Source: Neocallimastix lanati (nom. inval.) (taxonomy: Eukaryota; Neocallimastigomycota; Neocallimastigomycetes; Neocallimastigales; Neocallimastigaceae). Taken from it: DNA of 15,719 bases. The DNA lies in NCBI GenBank assembly GCA_016946835.1, contig JACVTC010000072.1:949001-964719 (forward strand). Direction: 5' to 3'. A model generated the notes under the pieces. The model ran no database searches. It was not told where the DNA came from and saw nothing but the letters and a program-made list of their open reading frames with translations. The position numbers were made by a program, and so were the translations under genes. Below are positions 1 to 7,061 of this stretch, in pieces (position 1 is the stretch's first letter; each line of letters starts with the position of its first letter).

Positions 1-440
1 TTAATAAATTATTATAAATATTTTATTAGTTTTTAATAATCAATTTTTTATGATTATTAATTAGTTAATAAATTATTATAAATATTTTATTAGTTTTAAT
101 AATCAATTTTTTTATGATTATTAATTATTTAATAAATTATTATAGATATTTTATTAGTTTTTAATAATCAATTTTTATGATTATTAATTAGTTAATAAAT
201 TATTATAAATATTTTATTAGTTTTTAATAATCAATTTTTTATGATTATTAATTAGTTAATAAATTATTATAAATATTTTATTAGTTTTAATAATCAATTT
301 TTTTATGATTATTAATTATTTAATAAATTATTATAGATATTTTATTAGTTTTTAATAATCAATTTTTATGATTATTAATTAGTTAATAAATTATTATAAA
401 TATTTTATTAGTTATTAATAATCAATTTTATTATTAAAAT
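1..440 (+). repeat. Higher-order tandem repeat in the 5' LTR (64/64/63-bp units, 191-bp super-unit)
   Basis: Seven units are arranged A-B-C-A-B-C-A', starting at 1, 65, 129, 192, 256, 320 and 383; the last is divergent. Units of one type are near-identical across super-units. Types differ by small changes: loop T-count, ATAAAT versus ATAGAT, and a final ...TTAG or ...TTAT. Each complete unit contains a perfect 10-bp inverted repeat, for example 33-42 (TTAATAATCA) with 51-60 (TGATTATTAA). The loop is 8, 9 or 7 nt in types A, B and C. The copy at 5254-5694 is the same array in the 3' LTR. Confidence 0.85.
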
Positions 441-716
441 TTAAAATAAATTAGTATAAATAATAAATATTTCATTTTATTATTTTATTAGTTTTTAACA
501 ATTATTTTATTAATTTAAACAAAATTAATTATTAAATAAATAAAGATTAATATTAAAATAAAAATAAATTTTTTTAATAAAACATTTTTGTGTTTAATAA
601 TAAAACATATTTATTTTTTTTTAAATTCCTTAAATCAATTTTTATTCAGTATTTATCCTTGTATTCACTTCTGCAAAATTTAATTTTTGTAGATTAAGAA
701 TATTAGGTATAAATCA
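1..716 (+). repeat. E1 5' LTR, 3' portion
   Basis: Matches 5254-5969 with no net length difference, including every homopolymer I compared by eye. It ends in ...AAATCA at 716, directly before the primer-binding site. About 580 bp of LTR present in the 3' copy lie beyond the window edge. The first 440 bases are a tandem repeat array. The rest is AT-rich, with no promoter element I can defend. The transcription start and R region cannot be located by eye. Confidence 0.85.
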
Positions 717-717
717 A

Positions 718-735
718 TGGTGGAGAATCCTCTTG
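718..735 (+). promoter_or_regulatory. E1 primer-binding site for minus-strand DNA synthesis
   Basis: TGGTGGAGAATCC begins 2 nt after the LTR's terminal CA. TGG is the complement of a tRNA 3' CCA end, and this is the standard place for a retroelement primer site. The E2 element shares TGGTGGAGA at the equivalent place, which supports the call. The implied tRNA 3' end is ...TCTCCACCA. I cannot identify the tRNA by eye. Confidence 0.7.
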
Positions 736-1016
736 TTGCCCCGGTGGTAAGTAAATTTTTTTTAGTTTAATATTAGAATAAGCCTAGTTATTCAATGGTA
801 ATATTAAACAATAATTAATACAATAAATTAGTCTAGTTTTAGAATAACTCTAAATTATTCATAGTAATAGACTCAAATAGATTTATCTAAATAATATGCA
901 AATAAAATATTATAGCAATAAATTATTATAAATTAAAGTTATTAATATAAATTAATCAACAAATAATATACGTTAAATAAACTGCAAATTAAATTAAATT
1001 TATCTTTAATAATTAA

Positions 1017-1055
<39 letters not shown>

Positions 1056-1163
1056 TTTAAAGATAATTAAATAGTATTCATATTATTCAATTTAATTAAA
1101 TAATAAAGTATATATTATAAGTAATAAATAATAATAATAATAAAATTTATTAGTAAAATTTTA

Positions 1164-1204
<41 letters not shown>

Positions 1205-1234
1205 ATTAGAAAAATTTTAATATAAAAAAATTTT

Positions 1235-1269
<35 letters not shown>

Positions 1270-1299
1270 AAAATAAAAATAAAAATAAAATATAACGGA

Positions 1300-1379
1300 A
1301 GAACTTTAAGAAGTTCTATTATAAAATTATTATTTATTTTTCAAAAAAAAGAATATTGTTGCTTTAGAAGCAATAATAT
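1300..1379 (+). other. Two adjacent stem-loops in the E1 leader
   Basis: Hairpin 1: 1300-1306 (AGAACTT) pairs with 1311-1317 (AAGTTCT), 7 bp with loop TAAG. Hairpin 2: 1353-1364 pairs with 1368-1379, 12 bp with one G-T wobble and a 3-nt loop. Hairpin 2 has 4 G/C pairs-equivalent positions around the core TTGCTT/AAGCAA, so it is more than AT palindromy. Function unknown. Confidence 0.55.
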
Positions 1380-1402
1380 AAGTAAAATAATAAGTGGTTT
1401 CC

Positions 1403-1543
1403 GTGATTAGTTTATTCTTTCACAGTCGGCGCGCTGGGAAGCTCTGAACTATTCTACAAACGTATAAACGTGTAGGAGAATCACTGGTACGAGTAGTACA
1501 TGACGCCTGAGCAAGTGGGCAAGCTGGCTACGAGTATACTACC
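1403..1543 (+). other. Candidate structured RNA segment in the E1 leader
   Basis: Possible pairings: 1403-1408 (GTGATT) with 1479-1484 (AATCAC), enclosing a hairpin with CTACA...TGTAG around ACG/CGT. A second domain pairs 1493-1498 (GTAGTA) with 1537-1542 (TACTAC), with an inner GCC-AGC/GCT-GGC stem. The segment is noticeably richer in G and C than its surroundings. Individual stems are short, so the fold is tentative. Confidence 0.35.
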
Positions 1544-1729
1544 TACTTATTACTTATATTATTGGAAAATCGTAATTAATATTCTTTTGAGAATTATTAA
1601 TAATAAATATTTATAATTTAACTTTTTATTCTTCTTTAAATATTCAAATAATAAAAATTTATAAATACCATTATACTACTTAACCTTTTATTTTTTTTAA
1701 TATTTTCTAGGATATTATTGTATAAAATA

Positions 1730-1796
<67 letters not shown>

Positions 1797-1926
1797 AATA
1801 AATAAATATATAATAAAAAAAAATAAAATTAGAAAACAATAAAATTTAAATTAAGGAAAACAAATAAAGAAAAGAAGTATTTTTTTTAGTTGGAGGAACT
1901 GCTTCTGTTCTCTTGACTGATTGATA

Positions 1927-2119
1927 CTTATAGTAGGAATCTCTTACCCTTAATACTAGTGTATTATTGCAGTAAGAGCTAACGGACTGTAGAATAAGAA
2001 TCAATACGGGGGAGTAGGCGCTGATTATAAGTAGAGATCTACGTTAGGTGTAGACGTAGTGTAAAACTCCTATAATCAGTGGGACCAAACGTCGTATTAT
2101 TCTACAACCGTACTATAAG
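1927..2119 (+). other. Multi-branched structured RNA domain in the E1 leader
   Basis: Nested complementary segments: closing stem 1927-1935 (CTTATAGTA) with 2111-2119 (TACTATAAG), 9 bp. Left arm 1941-1947 with 1972-1978 (CTCTTAC/GTAAGAG), containing a 6-bp stem 1951-1956/1961-1966. Right arm 1988-1997 with 2097-2106 (TGTAGAATAA/TTATTCTACA), 10 bp, extended by CGG/CCG at 1983-1985/2108-2110. Distal stem 2021-2029 with 2071-2079 (CTGATTATA/TATAATCAG), 9 bp, with an inner CTACGT/ACGTAG. All stems are mutually compatible and perfect. It ends about 85 nt before the A-tract that precedes gag. It matches no RNA family I recognise. Packaging, dimerisation or translation roles are inference. Confidence 0.6.
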
Positions 2120-2201
2120 GACGGGAAATCATTCAAGATAAACTAAAGATAATAAGAATCAATAATTAAATATTACTATTACTACTAATAATAATAATTA
2201 A

Positions 2202-2202
<1 letters not shown>

Positions 2203-2247
<45 letters not shown>
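2203..2247 (+). promoter_or_regulatory. A45 tract abutting the gag start codon
   Basis: An uninterrupted run of A from 2203 runs straight into ATG at 2248, so the start codon's A is the 46th. E2 also has a 42-A tract in its leader, 62-103 nt upstream of its gag ATG. A-rich leaders can support PABP-dependent or cap-independent initiation in yeast and poxvirus systems; a role here is inference. Run length may be affected by sequencing. Confidence 0.45.
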
Positions 2248-2251
<4 letters not shown>

Positions 2252-3180
2252 AAACAACTACCAAAGCTATTACTTTTAGTAGATTACCAATATTAGGTGA
2301 AGAAAAAGTCCAATATGAAGAATGGAAATTCGCCTTTGAAAATTGGTGTCGAAAATATAAAATTGAAAACGAAGAAAAGAATGAATATTTAATTGCCGTA
2401 ACTACAGATAAAGCAAGAACTATTGTTATAAATTCTTTAAATAAAGCACAAGCTGACTCTTATGAAATAATCTTAGAAAACTTAAAGAAAAGATTTAAAC
2501 CTTGTACTCCAAAGAATGTAAAATTTTTGGAAATATCAACATTAACCATTAAGAAAGGTGAAAAAGTTTCCGACTTCGATACAAAATTCTTACAACTCTT
2601 AAATCAATTACAATTAGATGGAAAGGATTATATTAGTACTCCATACTACATAAATGCATTTAGAAACTGGTCTAAAATGTATGAGTATTTGTTAGAATCA
2701 GAACCTACTAAATTAAGTGATGCAATGGAAATAACTTCAAAAAAGGAAAAAATGCTTAAACTTCTTGAAGATAATAAACCAAAATCTAAAACTCAATTCT
2801 CAAATGTAAAGAAGAATCTAAATAACACTAATAATAACAATAATAAAAATACTAATTTTAGATCTTTTAACACTAATTATTACAATAAAATTCCTTTTAT
2901 CTCTAATACTAGGACTAATGAAAATTCCAGTTATAATAATAAATTTAGAAATAATAACTATAACAACAATTTTACTACAAATAGAAATTTTTACAACCCT
3001 GTAGAATTCAACAAAGGAGTCGAACAGAGAAGAGCAACTTTAAAAGGTTCTCAATTCACTGATAAAGAACTAGATGATATAACAAAAAAATTATCCGATT
3101 TAAAAATCAACCTATGCATAAATTGTCAGCGTATTGGTCACATTGTTGAAGAATGTCCAGAATTAAACCATTTAAATTAG
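2248..3180 (+). CDS. gag: E1 Gag (nucleocapsid/capsid) protein
   Basis: 310 residues. Gag builds the cytoplasmic virus-like particle that packages the retrotransposon RNA. Residues about 15-175 form a helical, charged retrotransposon-Gag-like region. It aligns with the E2 Gag through a V-S/R-D-F motif near residue 107 and a Tyr/Asn pattern after it. Residues 180-250 are Asn-rich and basic. Residues 290-303 are a CCHC zinc knuckle (Cys290, Cys293, His298, Cys303; CX2CX4HX4C), the RNA-binding nucleocapsid signature. The ATG at 2248 is the first in frame, after an A45 tract. The frame ends at TAG 3178-3180, directly after a TTTAAAT slippery site, so the C-terminus is the frameshift point. No stop interrupts it, consistent with a functional protein in a non-autonomous element. 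Confidence 0.9.
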
Positions 3181-3205
3181 TTATCGGGAGTACGCAATCT
3201 CCCGA
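3171..3205 (+). promoter_or_regulatory. -1 programmed ribosomal frameshift signal (E1 gag-pol)
   Basis: The slippery heptamer T TTA AAT (3171-3177) fits X XXY YYZ in the gag frame and is followed at once by the gag stop TAG. After a 6-nt spacer comes a 7-bp G/C-rich hairpin, 3184-3190 (TCGGGAG) with 3199-3205 (CTCCCGA), loop of 8 nt. Downstream pol is in the -1 frame and open across the site. All three components of a classical signal are present, and E2 has an equivalent. Confidence 0.88.
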
Positions 3206-4547
3206 GATAAATAAAATTGCAACAAACAACTATGATCAAGAAAATACTATAGAATATGAAGGAAACAATAATTATATGATTAATGCAGCCCAAAAGAGAA
3301 AATCGCTAAGTAAGAATGCATTGGATAAAAATAAAATATCACCAAGTAATAAATCTATAGTAAAACCTTCCATTCTAAATCAACCAAATATAAAAGCTGT
3401 TAAACAACAGAAGAAAGCCATTAGAGATAAAAGAAGAAGAGAAATTACAAATGATATAGAAGACATGGATTTATCTAATAATAATATTACGCATGAAGAA
3501 TCTAATAATAATAGTGAAAGTGTTCGTGCAACCAATTTTGACAAACCCCAACCCAATACTCCTAATGAAAATAATTATCAAGATAATAATTCAAATACTA
3601 TACCAGAAAAAGTTAAAACAAAAGGTAAGCGAAACATGACCGAAATACAAATGTTAAAACCTGAAAATAAATTCAATATTCTAGAAGAAGCCAATAATTT
3701 ATATCCTAAAATAAGCCTAACACAATTATTATCAGCTAGTCCATCTATAAGAAAAGATCTAGAACAAGGTTGTAAACCACGAGTTGAGAAAATACTTTAT
3801 TCCATTCAAAATTTAAATATTCCTATTTTGTGCGGAAAAATTGGAAATAAAATGGTTAAGATACTTTTTGATACTGGTGCAAACATTAATATTATAACAA
3901 AAAATTCTCTAAAAGAATTAGAAAATGTAACTATTAATCATTGCGACTTTTCTGAAACTATTACAATTGCCGATGGTACAATACTCCATACTAATTATTA
4001 TATAAATTTAAAATTAACTATAAATAATAACTTAACTGTGAATGAGAAATTTTATATAATAGATTATACAAATCCATTCTTTAATATTATATTAGGAAGA
4101 GGTATACAAAAGAAGTACAGACTCTATATTGATCCAGATGATGATTGCTTATATCAAAAAACAAAAAAAGGAATTAAAAGAATAACTGAAATATATAATA
4201 ACCATACTTCTTCAAAGACGCCTATGTGTAATGCAATAATAATAGAAAAGAATAAAGGTATCGGAAGTACTCTTTTGCAAAAGGAGGAAGACAAATTAGA
4301 ACACTCAATTTGTTGTTTAAGTAGGACATTGTCAATCAACAATAACAAACCAATAAAATCTATAACTGATTATAAGCCACTTTTAGGTTTGCTAAAGAAA
4401 AATATCCCTAACAACAATAGACATGCTCGTTGGATAGAAGAATTCAATAAATACAAAACCAACCTAGTTTATCAAAAAAGAAAAAGAAATCTTTTCGATG
4501 ATGCACTTTCAAGACTATCATCAAAAGACTCTGAAACAACACTTTAA
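3177..4547 (+). CDS. pol: E1 truncated Pol: aspartic protease plus RNase H fragments (RT and IN deleted)
   Basis: Read by -1 frameshift from gag, adding 456 residues (about 766 in the Gag-PR fusion). The same frame also has an ATG at 3153. Residue numbers here count from that ATG. Residues 1-165 are a basic, Asn-rich linker. Residues about 185-205 carry a segment (ISLTQLLSASPSIR) shared with E2 just before the protease. The retropepsin has the catalytic DTGA at 240-243 and an I-L-G-R-G motif at 313-317, both canonical. It would mature Gag. The RT domain is absent. RNase H survives only as shards: an IGSTLLQK segment near 370, SRTL near 390, T-D-Y-K-PLLG near 405 and DALSR near 450. The frame ends where integrase should follow. 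An open frame through three deletion joints is notable. Confidence 0.85.
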   Translation, partial: LVIGSTQSPEINKIATNNYDQENTIEYEGNNNYMINAAQKRKSLSKNALDKNKISPSNKSIVKPSILNQPNIKAVKQQKKAIRDKRRREITNDIEDMDLSNNNITHEESNNNSESVRATNFDKPQPNTPNENNYQDNNSNTIPEKVKTKGKRNMTEIQMLKPENKFNILEEANNLYPKISLTQLLSASPSIRKDLEQGCKPRVEKILYSIQNLNIPILCGKIGNKMVKILFDTGANINIITKNSLKELENVTINHCDFSETITIADGTILHTNYYINLKLTINNNLTVNEKFYIIDYTNPFFNIILGRGIQKKYRLYIDPDDDCLYQKTKKGIKRITEIYNNHTSSKTPMCNAIIIEKNKGIGSTLLQKEEDKLEHSICCLSRTLSINNNKPIKSITDYKPLLGLLKKNIPNNNRHARWIEEFNKYKTNLVYQKRKRNLFDDALSRLSSKDSETTL

Positions 4548-4549
4548 TT

Positions 4550-4620
4550 CTTGAAGATCCACAAACAGGAAAACTCCTTAAAAGAAATGTTCATATAAAA
4601 ATTTTTTCCCTTATGTACTA
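4550..4620 (+). pseudogene. Remnant of the integrase C-terminal tail in E1
   Basis: In a frame different from the preceding pol, the translation includes EDPQTGKLLKRNVH. This corresponds to the ADPNSGILLNRNVH segment near the end of the E2 integrase, residues about 1343-1357. Only this tail remains, starting 3 nt after the pol stop; the zinc-binding and DDE core regions are gone. It shows that E1 derives by internal deletion from a full-length gag-pol element. Confidence 0.75.
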
Positions 4621-4633
4621 CAAGAAAATGATA

Positions 4634-4674
4634 CAACTTCAAGGGACGAAGTTGACTCTTAAGGGCCGAGAAAT
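4634..4674 (+). promoter_or_regulatory. E1 hairpin and polypurine tract before the 3' LTR
   Basis: A perfect 7-bp hairpin, 4634-4640 (CAACTTC) with 4648-4654 (GAAGTTG), is followed by CTCTTAAGGGCCGAGAAAT. The purines AAGGG and GAGAAA directly precede the LTR's TG at 4675. A polypurine tract here primes plus-strand DNA synthesis in LTR elements. E2 has the same order: hairpin, TCTTA, G-rich tract, then TGATAAA. Confidence 0.6.
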
Positions 4675-5969
4675 TGATAAATAACAAAATTATTAAATTA
4701 AAATAAATAATAAAAAAACAAATTCTTGTCTAACTTAACCCAAAAATTAATCCATTCTAAAAAAAATTAAATCCATATTTAAGAAAAATTAATTAAATAA
4801 AAATAATTAAAATAAAATAATAATAAATTAATTAATCATTAATAATTTTAATTAAAAACTAAAATAAATTAATAAATAATATTTTTCTAAGACTACAAAT
4901 AAACAAAATAATAAACAAATTTAATAAATTATAAACAACAAATAAACAAACTTATAAACAACGCAAAATTAAAATTAAATAGTTAAATAATTTTTTAAGT
5001 TACTTTTATTTAAAATAATGATTATTTTATTTATTTTATAACTCAACTTTTATAAACAAATTGTAATTAAAATAACATTTTAAAACTTATCTTTATTAAC
5101 ATCTTAATTGTAAATATTGTTTAATTTAATAATAAATTATTCTTTATTTCTCTTTTATTAATTTTATTATTTTTAATGTAAATAGTTTAAAATCAAAGAA
5201 AAATATAAAAACATGTAAATATTTCTTATAAATTATTCTTTATTATTAATTAGTTAATAAATTATTATAAATATTTTATTAGTTTTTAATAATCAATTTT
5301 TTATGATTATTAATTAGTTAATAAATTATTATAAATATTTTATTAGTTTTAATAATCAATTTTTTTATGATTATTAATTATTTAATAAATTATTATAGAT
5401 ATTTTATTAGTTTTTAATAATCAATTTTTATGATTATTAATTAGTTAATAAATTATTATAAATATTTTATTAGTTTTTAATAATCAATTTTTTATGATTA
5501 TTAATTAGTTAATAAATTATTATAAATATTTTATTAGTTTTAATAATCAATTTTTTTATGATTATTAATTATTTAATAAATTATTATAGATATTTTATTA
5601 GTTTTTAATAATCAATTTTTATGATTATTAATTAGTTAATAAATTATTATAAATATTTTATTAGTTATTAATAATCAATTTTATTATTAAAATTTAAAAT
5701 AAATTAGTATAAATAATAAATATTTCATTTTATTATTTTATTAGTTTTTAACAATTATTTTATTAATTTAAACAAAATTAATTATTAAATAAATAAAGAT
5801 TAATATTAAAATAAAAATAAATTTTTTTAATAAAACATTTTTGTGTTTAATAATAAAACATATTTATTTTTTTTTAAATTCCTTAAATCAATTTTTATTC
5901 AGTATTTATCCTTGTATTCACTTCTGCAAAATTTAATTTTTGTAGATTAAGAATATTAGGTATAAATCA
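4675..5969 (+). repeat. E1 3' LTR (complete, 1295 bp)
   Basis: Bounded by TGATAAATAAC at 4675 and ...TATAAATCA at 5969. The left boundary is inferred, because the 5' LTR's left end is outside the window. It rests on the TG, the adjoining purine tract and the shared TGATAAA start with the E2 LTR. The last 716 bp match the 5' LTR. Bases 4685-5250 are AT-rich and non-coding, with nothing else I can identify. 5254-5694 is the tandem repeat array. Confidence 0.75.
5254..5694 (+). repeat. Higher-order tandem repeat in the 3' LTR
   Basis: Second copy of the A-B-C-A-B-C-A' array seen at 1-440, same unit order and lengths (units start at 5254, 5318, 5382 and so on). The 10-bp inverted repeat recurs in each complete unit. 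Confidence 0.85.
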
Positions 5970-5973
5970 GTAT

Positions 5974-7021
5974 TGTTATGGTTCGAGGAATTTAAAAAAA
6001 AAAATTATATAATATTAAAACACAAAAAAAAATTTTATTCTTTCACAATAATTTTTATTTATTTATTATATTTTTATTTTAATTTTTATTTTATTTTTAT
6101 TATTATTTTTATTTATTTATTTTATTTTTATTTTATTTTTATTATTATTTTTATTTATTTATTTTATTTTTATTTTATTTTTATTATTATTTTTATTTAT
6201 TTTTATTTTCTTTTTTTTTTTTTTTTCTTTTTATTTATTTATTTTTATTATTTCTATTTTTATTTCCTTTTTTTTTTTTTTTTTCTCTCCCCTAAAAAGG
6301 GGTTCCCAGGTAGTCAATTTATATCTTTTTGAAGATATAAAAGTAGCAAAGCCTCTGGAAGTAGTTGAAGAGATGGAAAAACAATAGATTTTTAAATCTT
6401 ATTGATTATTTCCTTATTGTAATAAATAGAAATTTTATTATTTCCTAATATTCAAATTAACCAAAATAAATCTATAATATAAAAGATGCATTATAGATAA
6501 GAATTAAACAAAAAAAAAGAGAAGCAGTATTACAATAAAATTGAATACTTTAACTTAATTTTGATACTAATTTAATATGTAATCTTATATATTAATTTGA
6601 ATGACATAATAGAAAATAAAATACATTTATTAATATATGAAAAATCTTTTACAATTTTAAATACAGAAAATTTTATTTTATTTATTTCTTTCATTTCAAT
6701 TATTTCTTAATTCGAAAGACAGAAATATTGATAAAGTTATTTAAGTTGTTTATATACAGGAATTATTCCTTATTTAGAAAAATAATACTAAAAGTAATTA
6801 GTACTATGTTATTGCTAAACTCTCATAAATTTAATTTACCTTTATAAGGAATGAACATAAATTTAAATTAAATTTTATGTATAAACTTAAATTTTCAGAT
6901 CAAATAATATAGTAAAATTATTAATGTAAAGAATACATAAATTTATTAATATTTTAAAAATCACCTTGACTATATTAAAAGGTTTTTAATAAGAATCAAT
7001 TTATTACTTCATTCTTTATCA
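5974..7021 (-). repeat. E2 3' LTR
   Basis: On the plus strand it starts TGTTATGG (5974) and ends ...TTTATCA (7021). Read on the minus strand it is TGATAAAG...CATAACA, the usual TG...CA ends. It repeats at 13770-14813, mainly with homopolymer-length differences (for example A11 versus A10 and A9 versus A8). It holds a T-rich 42-bp minisatellite (6057-6200), a CCCCT/AGGGG hairpin (6289-6302) and an 8-bp hairpin (6320-6327/6332-6339). The last, read on the minus strand, contains a TATA-like GATATAAAT. Promoter use is not shown. Confidence 0.82.
6057..6200. repeat. 42-bp T-rich minisatellite inside the E2 LTR
   Basis: The motif ATTATTATTTTTATTTATTT recurs at about 6099, 6141 and 6183, a 42-bp period with roughly three copies. 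It is present, slightly rearranged, in the other LTR copy (about 13850-13995). The long plus-strand open frame across it encodes only Phe/Tyr/Ile runs and is not a gene. Confidence 0.7.
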
Positions 7022-7061
7022 CGATGCCCCCGCTAAGACTCAAGCTATATTGTAGCTGAGT
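7022..7061 (-). promoter_or_regulatory. E2 polypurine tract and upstream hairpin
   Basis: Read on the minus strand: a 9-bp hairpin with one bulge (7038-7047 with 7053-7061, loop 7048-7052), then CTTAGCGGGGGCATCG, then the LTR's TGATAAA. The G-rich tract is the expected plus-strand primer. The hairpin contains the pol stop codon (7045-7047). The arrangement parallels E1. The tract is interrupted by CATC, so its exact use is uncertain. Confidence 0.55.

Larger units (their letters stand above)
717..2247 (+). other. E1 long 5' leader, non-coding, with A-tracts and structured islands
   Basis: About 1.53 kb between LTR and gag with no credible coding frame. It alternates AT-only sequence with two islands of more balanced composition (about 1290-1545 and 1890-2130) rich in inverted repeats. 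Uninterrupted A runs lie at 1019-1051 (33), 1166-1201 (36), 1239-1267 (29), 1736-1794 (59) and 2203-2248 (46, including the A of the gag ATG). Between the islands I see only low-complexity sequence. The E2 leader has nearly the same length but no obvious sequence similarity. Confidence 0.7.
1..5969 (+). mobile_element. E1: non-autonomous Ty3/gypsy-like LTR retrotransposon (5' LTR truncated by window edge)
   Basis: Seen: a direct repeat of 716 bp (1-716 and 5254-5969) brackets a primer-binding site, a long leader, a gag frame, a protease-containing pol frame and a purine-rich tract. The right LTR starts TG (4675) and ends CA (5969), as LTRs do. Pol lacks reverse transcriptase and the integrase catalytic core, so the element cannot replicate alone. 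The compared LTR stretches have the same length and look identical by eye, which for LTR elements means recent insertion. Inference: it is mobilised in trans by a complete relative such as the one at 5974-14813, to which its Gag, PR and frameshift region are clearly homologous. Confidence 0.85.

Noticed and set aside
1636-1839. Minus-strand frame of 67 residues with a poly-Phe run
   Set aside because: It is the reverse translation of the 59-A tract in the E1 leader; no domain and no coding composition.
2011-2079. H-type pseudoknot: GGAGT (2011-2015) with ACTCC (2066-2070) crossing the 2021-2029/2071-2079 stem
   Set aside because: The two 3' strands are directly adjacent and the 5' strands are joined by only 5 nt, so the connecting loops look too short for both helices to form.
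1890-2130. Hammerhead or group I intron core in the structured leader domain
   Set aside because: I found no CTGATGA/GAAA hammerhead core and no group I R/S core sequences.
4154-4348. Minus-strand frame of 64 residues opposite E1 pol
   Set aside because: Antisense shadow of the protease/RNase H remnant frame.
5973-6332. Plus-strand frame of 119 residues rich in Phe/Tyr/Ile, looking like a membrane protein
   Set aside because: It lies in the T-rich minisatellite of the E2 LTR; its hydrophobicity comes from TTT/TAT/ATT repeats.
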